Source of the DNA: Arthrinium phaeospermum
Taxonomy: Eukaryota > Ascomycota > Sordariomycetes > Amphisphaeriales > Apiosporaceae
Direction: 5' to 3'
NCBI GenBank assembly: GCA_006503535.1
Contig: QYRS01000001.1
Coordinates: 5,146,001 to 5,210,000 of the forward strand
Length of the DNA stretch: 64,000 bases
Made by a program: the position numbers and the translations under genes
Part shown: positions 8,553 to 21,107 of the stretch, in pieces
Position numbering within the stretch: the first letter of the stretch is position 1
Layout of the letters: every line of letters starts with the position of its first letter
The notes under the pieces: model-generated
What the model saw: only the letters and a program-made list of their open reading frames with translations
The model's database searches: none
Told to the model about the DNA's origin: nothing

Positions 8553-10473
8553 ATGGCGCCAAACGCTCCAAAGTTGAGCTCATTCGAGCACACCCTGATG
8601 GACCAGGTGACTCTGGATGATGGCGAGTGGGATTTCAAAGTCCCCAACCTGCCAAGCCCCCGGCTTCTCAACGAGAAGGGCCTGGTGAAGACGGTCGTCT
8701 TGGCAACCAAAGGCGGCGTGCAATCGCTGACGCTCAAGCTGATGGCGCACGAGAAAATCGCGTGACCAAGAGCCATCCGTTAGATAAGTTCCTGGTCTTT
8801 TCCATGGCCGATTTCGGGCCTCCGCCGGCTTGAAGCCCCAAGGAGGCGGGACCAAGCCGTCCACACCGCGCGAGCACACCGACTACGCCGTCCGTCTACT
8901 ACGCGCCGGCGTCACGCTGCAGGGGGTCGCCTACCACTTCTACGGCCACAGCAACAGCCAGCTCAAGTCGCGCACCTGCTTCCTGTTCGCCGCGCCCCCG
9001 GAGCAGATCAGCCGGATGGTCGAGTCGCTGGGCGAGTTCGGCAAGATGAAGACGGTCGCCAAGAAGGCCAAGCGCATCGGGCTCCTCTTCTCGACCGCGC
9101 ACGCCGCGCTGCAGGTCGAGGAGCGGCGGTGTCAGGACATTCCGGATATCGAGTCGAACGACTACGTCTTCACCGACGGCTGCGGGCTGATGGCCCCGCG
9201 GTTCGCCCAGGACGTGGCGCGGCGGCTGCGGCTCACGTTCCGCGACCGGCGGTACTCGCCCTCGGTGTTCCAGATACGCTACCGGGCTACAAGGGCGTCG
9301 TCACGGTCGACCCGACGATGCGAGACGGGCCCACCTGGCTTCGGCTCCGCAAGTCCATGAAGAAGTTCAGTGGAGGGGAGGACTTGGCCTTTTCCGTTGT
9401 CGACTACTCCAAGGTGAGTACACCTGAAGCGACATGGCAAGCGTATGTGTGAAAGAGTTAGCATCTAATGATAGTAATCTTAGCCGTACGCGTTCGGGCA
9501 CTTGAACGACGAGGTCGTGATTCTGTTGCACTCCCTCGGCGTCTCCACCGACACCTTAGTGCGCAAGCAGCATGACACCTCGCTTTCCTCGCCGAGGCCA
9601 CCCGGACCCCGCAACAGGCCTTCCGATTTCTGTGCTACGTCGGCCGGCCCGAGCTGGCTGAGCGGGTGCTCCTGGACTCGCTTGAAGCCATACAGCCACA
9701 AATCAAGGCCCTCGTGCACGGCGAGTACGACAAGATGCTCAACAAGCGCGATGAGCAAAAGTGCCGCATTCTCGTGCCACAGTCGCGGCTCCTATTCGGC
9801 GTCTGCGATGCCTGGGGCGTCTTGAAGGAGGGCGAGTGCGCCGTCAAGGTCACGCGGGACGGCGACGGGCTGCCGTACCGCTCAAGAACACCGAGGTCCT
9901 CGTCACCCGGAACCCGTGTCTACACCCCGGGGACCTGCAGAAGTTTAGAGTGGTGGAACATGATGCACTGTCCCACCTCGTCGATTGCATCGTGTTCCCC
10001 ACCTGTGGCAAGCGGCCTTCTGCCGACATGATGTCTGGTGGTGATCTGGATGGAGACACGTGTATGTGACTGGTATAACCAGATCGATATAAACAGGAGT
10101 TGATGGATAGTGACATTGCTGACATAGTTTCATCGTAGTCTTTGTATGCTGGGACAGCGAACTAGTCCCTTCTCGGTTGTCCCAGCCAGCTGAGTATCCG
10201 GGCGCTAGGGAGCCGATCAAGTTCAATCCCATCACCGACGACGACAGGCTGGTTTACTTTGCCAGGTACACGAATGCCTCGCTGGGCAGGGTCAAGAATC
10301 TGTATCTGGACTGGGCGCGTCAAGGGTCCCATGGTGTCCGAATGCCAGGAGCTCAACCGCCTGTTTTCTCAATGCGTGGACGGGAACCGGATCAAAGTCC
10401 CACCACGGCTTGAAAAGGCGCCCCAAACAACACCAGACACCCCCAAATTCATCCTGGACGACTGCACGAAGCT
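8553..10473 (+). pseudogene. cellular RNA-dependent RNA polymerase module, frameshifted
   Basis: Homology to eukaryotic RdRPs of RNA silencing (QDE-1/SAD-1 class) runs across several frames. Seen in order: an N-terminal part from about 8553; Y-V-F-T-D-G-C-G at about 9160-9185; G-Y-K-G-V-V-T-V-D at 9285-9310; L-F-G-V-C-D-A near 9800; and the catalytic loop S-G-G-D-L-D-G-D, with D-L-D-G-D at 10043-10057. Then come F-F-V-C-W-D and Y-F-A-R-Y-T-N-A-S-L-G. Two introns fit consensus (9414-9483 and 10062-10138). Frame changes occur near 8757, 8828, 9284, 9580, 9878, 10320 and 10450. Most can be explained by loss of one base in a short run, for example GGGG to GGG at 9284. Such enzymes copy single-stranded RNA to feed Dicer. 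No stop ends this module; the frame runs on into the helicase region. The usual N-terminal RRM-like part is short or missing. Confidence 0.75.
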
Positions 10474-13400
10474 GCCATAGCCGCGATTTCTCAGAATCGC
10501 ACTAGTCCAGATGTGGAGGCACTCGACTTCGACGCTCTGGAGCTCCTGCTCTGCCGCGACAATATTGCCGTATCCGAGTTCGAGTTGGTAAAGCTGGTGG
10601 CGAAATGGTGTCGTGAACGCAAAGCATCTCTGGTCGAATTTCTGCCCTACTTTGACCTCAACGTCCTGACGGCAGAAGAGAAACTGGATCCTGGCGTACT
10701 TGCCTCCTCTGCAAGGAATGCCGAATCTGGTTCTGAACGCCTTGTGTACCTCGAGCATCTTGGCGGATCATGAGCTATCTCCCTTCAGGTTGAACGACCA
10801 CCGCCTCGGCTGGAAAAGGGTGTACGGCTCCTCGCAGGACCGACTCGGCACCTTCCTCGACACCGCCGCCAAGACCCTCGAGCTGTTTCCATAAGAAGCT
10901 CATCGTCCTCCGCGTGGATGAGCTGGCCCTGGCCATCTACGTGCCCCGCAAGATCGAGAAGTCTCAGGACTGTCTGGTCGACGACAGCGTGCGCGTCTTC
11001 GCCTTCCCCCAATCCAAGGAGCCGGGGACATCCAGCCGCCTTTCGCTCCCGACCAAGAATGGCTACCGCCTCTACTGCGACGACAACCTCTTCCAGCTGT
11101 TCGAGGGCCAGCGTGGCAACACTTGGATATTCATCGGGCGCGGCGCCTCTGACGATACGGCATACCGCAACACGGAGGACAAGGGGGATCGCCGGCGCAG
11201 GAGGCAGGCCACGCTAGATTCAGGGCAAAACTTCGACTGTCGAGTCAGTGTGGCGCTGAACAAGTTCAGTCAGGGGCTCCAAAGGCACATTGGTAGGGTG
11301 AACCGAAATGGAGTACTCGCTGCAGTAAGTTCCCACATGGAATGATTACCCCAGTGGCGGAGACTTGGCTAAGCCCAGCTAAACATGATCAGGAGATCTA
11401 CGTCATCAGCAACCGTGATGTCAAGTCCTGAAGACCCTGGACTTGTGGCTGCACTATATCGAGACAGAGGAGGTTCTCCCGCTGTTTGACAAAGATCCGA
11501 AAGAGTACTCGGTGCCGAGTCTGCAGAGTTTGGACTGGTCAGATGTGCCTGCTCACACCCGCAAATTGGCCCAAAAAGGAGACCTCTCGGTACTTGACCA
11601 CTCGACTCCGCGGCACAGCTGTCCGAGGCGTTTCAATGGCTGCACGAGCACGACTGCGTCACTCGTGTCATGGAAAGCTATGACTATTTCCTCTCAGAAA
11701 TCGGCGACCGAGGCACTGGTCCTGGTGATCAGGCTGACGAGTGGCGCATGGACGTCTTGCTGGGTCAACTCCAAACCGCCCCCTTTCTCGCCGCCAAATT
11801 CACCAGGCTCGATTCCTGGAGCGACCGCACCCTGCCCGCGGCGATAGCAATAAGCTGCAAACCCACGGATGCGAAATCCTCCGAGCCCTCGTACTCACCG
11901 CCAACGACGCGGCCGAGCTCGTCATCCCACCCTTCGAGACCGCGCTGGCGCGACTGCACTCTTTCGTTCGACAGCTTCGCAGAACTTGTTGAGCTCTGCG
12001 CATTAACAGTGCAGTCACCCGAGCTGGCGATGGACATTTTGCTACAGTGCCTCGAGCGAGAAGGTGCGCGACTCCTTTGTGGTCGCCCTGCCGTCGTCGC
12101 TCACTTCACCCGCAACATCATCGCCGTCGCGCTGGACCACGTCGCCGAAGCCAAAGAGCAGAAGGTCGCGAGGGGACCTGCTAAACTTGAAAGCTCTCCA
12201 GGGAAAATGGCCAGGTGGAGGGGTACCCCGTCGTCGAAGTCGCGTTCCGGATCGACGCCAAGGGCGCGCCCGAGACCTCGGCGCACGTCCGGTTCACGGC
12301 CGCCTCGCCCCCTTCGAACCGGCCCATCTCCAAGCTGGTGGCGATTGACGGTCTCGTGGTCCATAGCCAGCCGGGCTTGGCCAGGGTACAGTGCTTCCAT
12401 CCGCCTCCCCCCTTTCTGGAGCAGTGTTCCTGGACGCTCACGCATTGCGGGTCCTTCGTCACGGCCAAGACCATGCTGACGGCCATGCGTTCGTTCGCCG
12501 ATCTGGATGAAGAAGTCTGTGCTGTTTCGGAAAGGCTCTTGGGGCTGGGATCTGGCTATAGCGACTCCGAGGGTGTGGAAACATTGGCTTTGATGGCATC
12601 CCTAGCGGAGACCTCAACGCCAGCCAGATGGAGGCAGTCCACGCGGCTCTGACGCATCCGCTGGTGTCTATCTGGGGACCCCCAGGAACGGGAAAGACAC
12701 AGACCATTGTGGAGATCATCCTTGGTCTCCAGAAGAGATTCCCGGAAGAAAGGATCCTTGTCACGGCGCCGACTCATAACGCTGTGGATAATGTGATGAG
12801 GCGGTATTTGGGCGTGAGAGGTAAAGAAGGGCCAACGGCTTTACGTGTGTCAACCGAAGTAAGTTCTTCATTCCGTCTAAACCGTGAGTTGGGCCATCTG
12901 CGAGAACTGTTGGCTAATTTGTCCTCAAAGGTGCGCAAAGTGGCCGAGGACCTACGAAAGCACACCTTGGACGGCATGGCCGGGGCCGAAATCTACAGCA
13001 ACCACAAAGCGATGCGCGAAGCCAAGAAGCGCATCCGGGGCTGCCAGATCGCCTTCACGACGTGCATCGGCGCCGGCATCGGTCTCCTGCGATCCGAAGA
13101 CTTCGAGATCGTCATCATCGACGAGGCCTCGCAGCAGACCGAACCGGCGTCGCTCGTGCCCCTGACCAAAGGATGCCAACGAGCCGTGCTGGTGGGCGAC
13201 CACGTTCAGCTCCGCCCACGGTGCAGTCGGTGACGGTGGCGCTCGGTTACGACGTCTCCCTGTTCGAGCGTCTTACACACGCTCCGATGGCATCGGCGAC
13301 AGCAGCGTCAACGCGCATGTTGAATACGCAGTACCGCATGCACCCGTCCATCTGCGAGTTCAGCTCCCAGGAGTTCTACCGGGGCGAGCTACGCACGGGC

Positions 13401-14029
13401 GTCGCCGCGCAGGACCGGCCTCTCGCAACATCCGCCTTCCCGTGGCCCAAATCGCAGGGTGGCGCGGACTTTGCCCGTGCCCTCTTTATCGAGTGCGCCG
13501 GGCGCGAAGACTTTGGCAAAAATCGAAAAGCAACCGCGGCCAGGCAGAACTGTGTCGACGCGTCTGCCAGCTTCTGCTGGATGTGCCGGTTGCTGCTGAC
13601 CAGCCGACTGGTGGTGACAAGGTGAAGAAAACGCCACTGAAGGAGCAGAAGCAATCCATCGCCGTCCTAACGCCCTACACGGCGCAGACGACCCTGCTCA
13701 AGTCCACTGCGCTGGCGGGACTCGGAGGCGACAACAGCACGATCGAGGTGTCCAGCATCGACGGCTTCCAGGGCCGCGAGGCCGACATCGTCGTCTTCGT
13801 GACGGTGCGGTGCAACGAGCACGGCGAGATCGGGTTCCTCCGGGACCTGCGGCGGATGAACGTCGCGCTCACGCGGGCGCGGGCCGGGCTCATCGTCTTG
13901 GGGAACCAGGCCACCCTCACAGAGGCCGCAGCGACGGCGGCGGAGGGCGAGGAAGGAGAGAGTGCGGGGGTGATGTGGAAGAGGCTGTTGGGATCGCTGA
14001 CGAGGGTGGAGGTGGTGGTACCGGAATGA
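10474..14029 (+). pseudogene. linker plus UPF1/SEN1-like SF1 helicase module, frameshifted
   Basis: The first 2.1 kb encodes an unrecognised helical region in changing frames, with an intron at 11325-11392. The helicase follows: Q-M-E-A-V, then Walker A G-P-P-G-T-G-K-T (12675-12698), A-P-T-H-N-A-V-D-N, motif II D-E-A-S-Q (from 13120), V-G-D-H-V-Q-L-R-P, Q-Y-R-M-H-P, then G-F-Q-G-R-E-A-D-I-V and L-T-R-A-R-A-G before the stop at 14029. These are the complete motifs of SF1 (AAA_11/AAA_12) helicases. Frame breaks are seen near 10680, 10892, 12200, 13216 (a C lost from a CCC run just after L-R-P) and 13530. Helicases of this group act in RNA decay and in fungal meiotic silencing (SAD-3). Because no stop separates it from the polymerase, a single fusion of about 1,700 aa is likely. 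Confidence 0.7.
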
Positions 14030-16459
14030 AAACGAGAGAAGCTTGGTATCCCCTTACTGGGGAGCCTCCGGCATTAAGGTCGGGGAAGCTGCTGCAGCGA
14101 GGGAATTCCGCAGTCACCGGCCGTTATCAAGCTTTTGTCGAATCACGGGAGTTATTTTGGGTTGTGTTCACGATTACAGTCCGAGATATCTTTACAAGTT
14201 TCGAAGGTATTGGACATGATACTTTTGAAATTCCATTATTTCTGCTGGGGAGGCTTAATAAAACCAGAAAAAGCAAAGAAAAAGAAGATGATGCCAGCTG
14301 CCCTAAGGTACACACATCGCCATCCATTCTAGAAAGCTACGTCCTGAGTAACCCCCGGGGGACAGTTGAGCTCCCTGATGAAACGGCATAGCCACCCGCC
14401 ATCTGCTGTACGCGCGTCGGTACTTGGGTTTCGCCAGTGTCTGCGCACACGTCGTTGAAGATGATGTCCAACGACTCGAGGATGCGCGGGTTCCCGGTCG
14501 TTAGAGCACCCGGCTCGCGAACAAAGTTTCAATGCTGCGGATATGGTCGATGACGTTGTCCGGGGATCATGGTTTTAATGTTGGTTTCCAGGTATCGCCT
14601 CGAATGGAATGTGGTTGGACGGAGAAGACTTGGGACGATACTATTTCTCAAACGATTGAATGCCAGTCAGACGCCATAGAGAGGCAAAGGATAATTGAGG
14701 AGAGCCGCGTAAAAAGTCTGACCAGGATAATGACAGGTACTTGTGCTCCCATCCAGCCTTGCCGGAGGGAGTGGGCAAGCAATTACCTCTGATTTTAGCT
14801 TTCAGATCTAGATGACACCTTCCCTTTTCACCTCCATTATGTAATTGGGCTGTTTACTCGGCACCCACGTTCTGGGATGAGTGGGTTCATTCAACACAAG
14901 GAAGCATCAAATCACAGGGCCTCTCAAACTTTAGCAGGCCTTCCTTAGGTGCGCTCTCCAACTCTCTAGACCTGGGCAAGCTTTACCGCTTTTGAGCTCT
15001 AGGTGAGGTTGTCATTCATGACATACATCAGCGGGACCAATCGTTTACGAGAGGTTCCAATGCTTGAGATAAGCGAATTTCGGTGTTTATTCCTCCCTGA
15101 TTTAATGTTTATTCCACGTGATCCCAGTGTCTCAGGAAAGATGGAGTAACCGCTGATGCCGAGAGTCGATAGGTTTGAAGCTTTGCAATTTGATTGCCAT
15201 CGCTCACACCTGCATTGACCTTGTCCCCCAGCTACCCATCACCGACACCATCACCGACACAACGGTACCAGAATCACAGGATCCCTTTTTCGGCGTTTCA
15301 GTAAGAGAATCAGCAGTGATGCTGTTGCCCTCACCAGCACCAGCAACAACAGCAAGCGCAAGAACGCTCCCGCGCCAACCAAGGACCCGCGTACCACCGA
15401 CATCACCACCACCAAGCCCGACCACGGCCACGGCCCGACCAGTGCTCCGCGGACGGATGTGTCACCCCCTAGATTAGCCCGAGCCTGTATGGCTTCTCCA
15501 AGAGATTCTGCAGACTGAGAGACGACCGAGCAGGAGAAGAAGTTCGCCGAGGAGATCAAAGGTTTCCCGGTCCCGTCCGCCCCATCCGCACCATTTCTGG
15601 GCGCCGGTGTTCTGCGCCCTTCGGGGCTGCCATTGCCTGTGGTTCCGGTGTTCGCGCCGGCCGCAACCAGAACCGGTCCTCCGACAGCGACCCGGCCGGT
15701 CAGGAGACAATCGGACCACCGTCCGTCTTCAACGCCGCGGGCCTCCGGCGGATGACTATAGGTCTTCATGGATTGGCTACCATTACAACGGGGCCGAATT
15801 TGTTGGCGGGGGGTGGGGAGGGAGCTAGCATAATTTGAAGACTACCGCGGAGCGAAGATCGCTACCGCCAAGCAGCCCTCGCTTCTAATAAAGCGTATTT
15901 TCCCAGGTTGAAAATCATAAAGCGTCGATTAATATTGAAACGTTGAGTCTTTCCAGATATCGGTGCTGCTGTTCAACGCCCAATCTCAGACCGCCTTGGC
16001 ATTATCAGTTATCGGCGCGGAAAGAAAATCTTCCAGGTCGGCCAATTGGACGTGCAGGTCGATATGACTTCACAAGCCCCCGCAGCCTGGACGGATAATT
16101 GTCAGCTCCTCCTGGGCACCACAACTCGGCCACAAGACACACCAACTACGGAATACACCAGGATGGGCAAACGCGAAAAAGCTCAAAAAAGCGTGGGATT
16201 GCCTACCAGATCCAAACATCAGCCTAGAATCTCGGGCTTCTTCTTCTTCGGCTCGCCCCAAGTCTCGCGAAGGCTTGGGTCCCGCCGGCTCGGATGCAGA
16301 ACCGTCTACCTCTTCAGGAGCCCGCACCGCACACGATCGAGGTAAATGTCATTTCCGAGTCATCATCTCCCATGCCGCAGCTGGACCTATACTTGGCAAA
16401 GAAGGAGATGAAGACGATGAGCGGAGGCATAACTGATCAGGCACCGTCTGGGCCACGCG
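14030..16459. other. 2.4-kb gap with only degraded coding traces
   Basis: No gene can be supported. On the minus strand at about 14395-14560 two frames look coding (S-P-D-N-V-I-D-H-I-R-S-I-E-T-L-F, then N-P-R-I-L-E-S-L-D-I-I-F-N-D-V), a probable gene remnant of unknown family. At 15300-15770 a Pro/Thr-rich low-complexity stretch is open on both strands without recognisable domains. Part of the NLR N-terminus may begin before 16460. Confidence 0.4.
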
Positions 16460-19400
16460 ATGGCTGCAGCAGGTCCCAGTCAGGATGGACTGGCAGAAAT
16501 CAACCTCGAAGTACGGAAGCAACTGCTATACCCTGGAGGGGTCACTAGGGGTCTACGGGTCCTACATAGACCAAAAGAGTCTAATCTCTTTGTCATTTTC
16601 ATTCACGGCTTGACGGGCGACTCCTTTCGCACCTGGTGTCCCAGGTGGAACCTTGGCCGGTAGATCTTCTCCGCAAAGCCTTCCACGCGCTACGATCCTC
16701 ACCTTTGGGTACGATGCCGACGTTGCCAAATTTATCGGGGGTGCTGGGCAGGGCACGCTGCATACTCATGCAATGACATTTGCCTCCGACGTAGGCACAC
16801 TGCTCGACACCCAGTACGTTGGCGGCAATGTCAAGATCTTGATAGTGGCCCACAGCCTTGGCGGACTTGTCGCGAAAAAGGCTTTATGCATTTCATCCGA
16901 GGCGTATAACCCATCCCACCAGCGTTACACCATGGCATAGCCGGTCTCTTCTTCCTGGGAACCCCCCATCAAGGATCAGGCTGATCGCAAGTGTGATGCT
17001 TCGAATTGTTGATGCGGTAACTCGGGCGAAAGCGTATCAACCAGAAAATAGTGAACCTTCTCCAACCAAGTTCCGAAAGTGAGTCCACCCCTTCATAACT
17101 AATTCAGCCAAGAGATTGAAAGCCTAACTTCCTTGACATCATTTTAGTTCTGGGCGATCTTCAGTGTCTTTTTCGCAGTGGATATGGAAGAACTCCAGCG
17201 CGTCTCGGTGCGATGCTTCTTCGAAGAGAATCAATGGCACAGGGCATGGTAGTCCCTTGGGCGTCGGCTCGGATAGACGGATACCCCTGTCTCCCGATAC
17301 CAAAATCATTCCGATGCCCAAATTCTCCAGTGCTCGACGAGGCTACCAACGCCTCCGTGGGCAACATGCAACGCTGGGGAGCTGAACCAAACACCCTGGA
17401 AAGTGCAGCCTTCACTTCACAGGTAGACGACACCCGAGTATGCAGAACGAGAAGCAGCTGATGCAGGATTATGCATCGGCGCTACACTTCCCGGAAATGA
17501 CATACCGGCTAGAACGAATAGAAGCGCCAACAGGGTTACATGCGCTTGGCTCTGCGAGCATCCGTTGTTCTTGTCATGGATGCACGATAAAGGGGGATCC
17601 TTTGGCTTCTGGGTCATCCTGGCACAGGAAAAAGCACGTTGATGAAATACGCATTTTCAAGCTCGCAAGCACTCGAGGGAGAACCCTTGCCTTAGTGTCC
17701 TTCTTTTTCGACAATTCAGGAGGAACGCATCTACAGCGTTCAGTCGAAGGTTATTGAGAGCTTTGCTTTTTCAGCTTGTGGAGCAATGTCCGGAGGACTT
17801 GCAAGACTTGGGCTGGGATCACAAGAAGTGGCCCAACCATACCAAGAGTAGTCTCCGGGAACTACTTACAAAATCACAACAAGGATCATGGCCAGTCGAT
17901 CTCTTGATGGCCAAAGTGGGAACGCGCTCATGCGGATCAAGTCTCGCCCCGTTCAAATTTTCGTTGATGCACTGGACGAACGCCGCTCGGATTTAGCCGA
18001 CGGGAACAAACCCTTGGTCCGCGAATATGTCCGGAGATTTCGACATATCGTTGTGGATTTGCAGGATAGGCCACACGGTGTTGCCATATGTTTTTCCTGC
18101 AGGCATTACCCCAATCTCGTAAGGTCGGGCATTGACCGCCAAATATTCGCAGAGAAAGGCAATTCTGACGATATTAAGACATACCTCCATGAGGAGCTAT
18201 CAAAAGGCGTTGACGACCAAGACCAAGCCATCGTCGATCCCTTGTCAGAAAACATTGCAAGTTTGGCCCAGGGTAGCTTCCAGTGGGTTCGCTTGATAAC
18301 CTCCAGGGCCCTGAGGCATTACGACGATGGCGACAGCCTAGAGGAGATCCAGGCTAAAGTTGGAGTCCTCCCAAGAACACTTTTCGAGCTGTACGAGGCA
18401 ACAACCTTGTCACTGGCGAAGGACAGGGTCGAGCAGTCGCTAAAACTTTTTCAGTGGGTTTGCTTTGCTAAGCAACCTCTCACGGTTGAACAGATCCGTG
18501 CTGCCTTGGCGATTGTTCCCGAACCAGAGTACGTTACCACCAAGGATCTGATGTCAACCGAGTTCTACGTCGACAGTGTCAGACAGATGAAGCGTCGGGT
18601 TCCAGTCATTTCCGGCGGCCTAGTCGAAATCAGATATGAAGACGAACACCAGGATGAGGGTCGGGAAGCTGTTGTTCATTCATCAGTCTGTCAAGGACTA
18701 TCTTCTCAGCTCTGGATTTCGGCAACTTTCCCCGTCTCTATCTAGCGATCAGGATGTCATATGTGCTGGCCAGAAGTTATTAATGTCCTCATGCGTATGG
18801 GTCCTCACGAATGGGGACCTTAACGGAGAGAAACTGCCGAGCCACTACCCATCCCTCCAGAGGAAATGCATAGTTACTTCAAGATCATAAAAGGGATGAA
18901 TGATTTCTATCCGAAGATTAATCTCTTTGAGCTCGATGATATAATTAAAGCAACGCCTGTTCCGTTAGGAAAAGGCAAGGTTCAAAGTCTAGCGTATAGT
19001 GAGACCGATTTGGATCGGCGTACCCTTTCCTAACCGCATATCTCACTTCGCATGCGAAAGAAACCGAGGATGATGGAACCCCGAACCAACGCTGGCACCT
19101 ATGTTCAGGGCTCTGATGCTTGAAATGCCAGCCGAAGAGGAGCTTGAACAAGACAGAGAATTAAACTTGTTGGAGCCACAAAGAGAGGACCTTAACCAAG
19201 TTCTTCGGTTCATCGCTTGGTCGTGTTATCTTCTGGGCGACCTTTACCTTATTGAAGGCTCGACGATTATGCACTATGAACATTGCATACTGAATCCTTT
19301 GCAACGCTATGCTATGAAATGGCTCGATCACACTCAAAAGGTACTCGAAAACGGGTCAATCGAGCTTACCCTGGAGCCTATGGGCTGGTTCGTTTCTCGT

Positions 19401-20910
19401 ACTGGAATCGGTTGGCTCAAAGTACTCGAGAGTATTGGGTGTCTTACTTCACGCGACAGCATCAAATGGAGCTCATGAAATTATGAACGTCCTTCTTGAG
19501 CAGGACAAACAGCATCACTTGGATATCAATGGATGGAATCTCGATATGGACACTTCGCTAGGCTCGCTGCTAGGGGAGGGCATCTGGAAGTGGTGTCCTT
19601 GCTATTGCAACAGGATTCGATTTTGGTAGACTTGGTCAACTCTCAAGGACAATCGCCACTCTTACTCGCCGCATCCCACGGTCATTCCGAGATTCTGGAC
19701 CTGCTTCTATCCCGTGGTGCCGACGTAACCCTCCGAGACGACAAGGGTGACGGTGCACTCATACACGCCTGTAGGGCAAAATCGGCGAAATCAGTCGAAG
19801 TTCTACGGCGCTACGGCGCAAAGCTTGATCCTGTCGGGACACTGGACACTCGTTTTCTTAATCACACGGTATCAAGGGCCAATAGTCAAATAACACGGCT
19901 ATTATTGCAACAATCAACACCAGAGGAGTACCAAAGTCTAATCACACCGCACACACTAGCGATTGTCTGCCGTGATAAGTACAACACGAACTTATTACGG
20001 TATCTAATGCAGAACAGGACAAACGACGATCTTGTGCCGGCCAATGGCGGGCCCTGCCGGATCTCGAATCGCCTTTAAAGGCGGCTCTTGAGCACGACAA
20101 TTGGCTGCCCTGCGAGTCCTTCTTGACTTTCAAGGTATCAAAGCAGGTCTCGAATCAACTCGTCAACTTGGTATGTATGGCGGTAGAACCGAGCAGAGGA
20201 GTGCATGCTTTTTCTGCGTAACGAACATGGGTGGGTGTTAAACGCAGAAAACAAGTCGGGAGAAACTCCTTTGCATGTGGCCATTTACGGCAGTCGGCAC
20301 ATTGGGCGAAGAGAGGGTGAGCATTGTCATGATTTTAAGTGCTACGAGGAATATAAGGCCATTGCTCGACGACTTCTGGCCTTGGACGAATCTCAAGCGG
20401 GCACGGTGATTAACAAGCCCAACGGAAGAAATCGAACCCCTTTGATGGCCGCAGTGGAACACGAGGGAACAGACGACATTGTAGATCTGATCCTCGCCGA
20501 CGGTCGAGCCGACATAAACACACAGACAGATGCCGGCACCGCCCTCTGGCTCGCTGTCAGGTACGGCAGGCATGAGAATGTTGCCAAGCTTCTACAACAC
20601 CCCGGAACCAATCCCAACCTAGGTCTCCGAGATGGAACAACCCCTCCACGAGGCAGCGGTACGCGGCGATGTTGAGTCCGTAGAACTGCTCTTGAAGCAC
20701 GCCGACATTTGCATCGAGAAAGACAACGAACACGGGTGGACTGCCCTCCAGTGTGCTCAGAGGGCTCGCTGCCGCCCAGAAAAGCATTCCTGTCCTTGTT
20801 GTAAACGGGGGGTTTTGGCCTTGCAAAAAGTTGAAAACCTGCTCGCGCCACAAGACAATCCGGAGAGGACAAGCGGTCCCGACGCGGCCGATACCGAGAG
20901 AATTAGATAG
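16460..20910 (+). pseudogene. NLR-like protein: alpha/beta hydrolase, NACHT, ankyrin repeats; frameshifted
   Basis: Three parts follow one another in shifting frames. At 16520-17000 there is a serine-hydrolase-type domain with F-I-H-G-L-T-G-D-S-F and the nucleophile elbow A-H-S-L-G-G-L-V-A-K-K-A-L, common as the N-terminal domain of fungal STAND proteins. At 17560-18740 there is a NACHT/STAND ATPase: Walker A H-P-G-T-G-K-S-T (17615-17638), and I-F-V-D-A-L-D-E at 17960-17985 as Walker B. At 19530-20870 ankyrin repeats occur, for example S-P-L-L-L-A-A-S-H-G-H. Such proteins act in heterokaryon incompatibility and innate recognition. The ATPase and first ankyrin block are long clean frames (17888-18745 and 19533-20078). 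The hydrolase and joints are broken by apparent one-base losses near 16655, 16690, 17690 and 17750. Regions between 18745 and 19400 are too poor to model. Confidence 0.7.
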
Positions 20911-21107
20911 AGCCGGAAGTATCGAGCACGGTTACGAGGGCTCAGCTATGTCAAATTGCTCTTCGGTACCTGGACCATGCCCGGTCTGTCCCTGCCCGTG
21001 TACATGAAACATCTCCAAGCTTTCCCCGTGGCGGCACTCCGCTTGGCGATGAGCGGGAAGCTCGACCAGAGGGCCGTGGCTGCGCTGCCGATCACCAGCG
21101 AGAACCG

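Noticed and set aside
15251..15769. 172-codon open frame, minus strand
   Set aside because: Low-complexity Gly/Val/Leu text opposite a Pro/Thr-rich stretch; no coding evidence on either strand.
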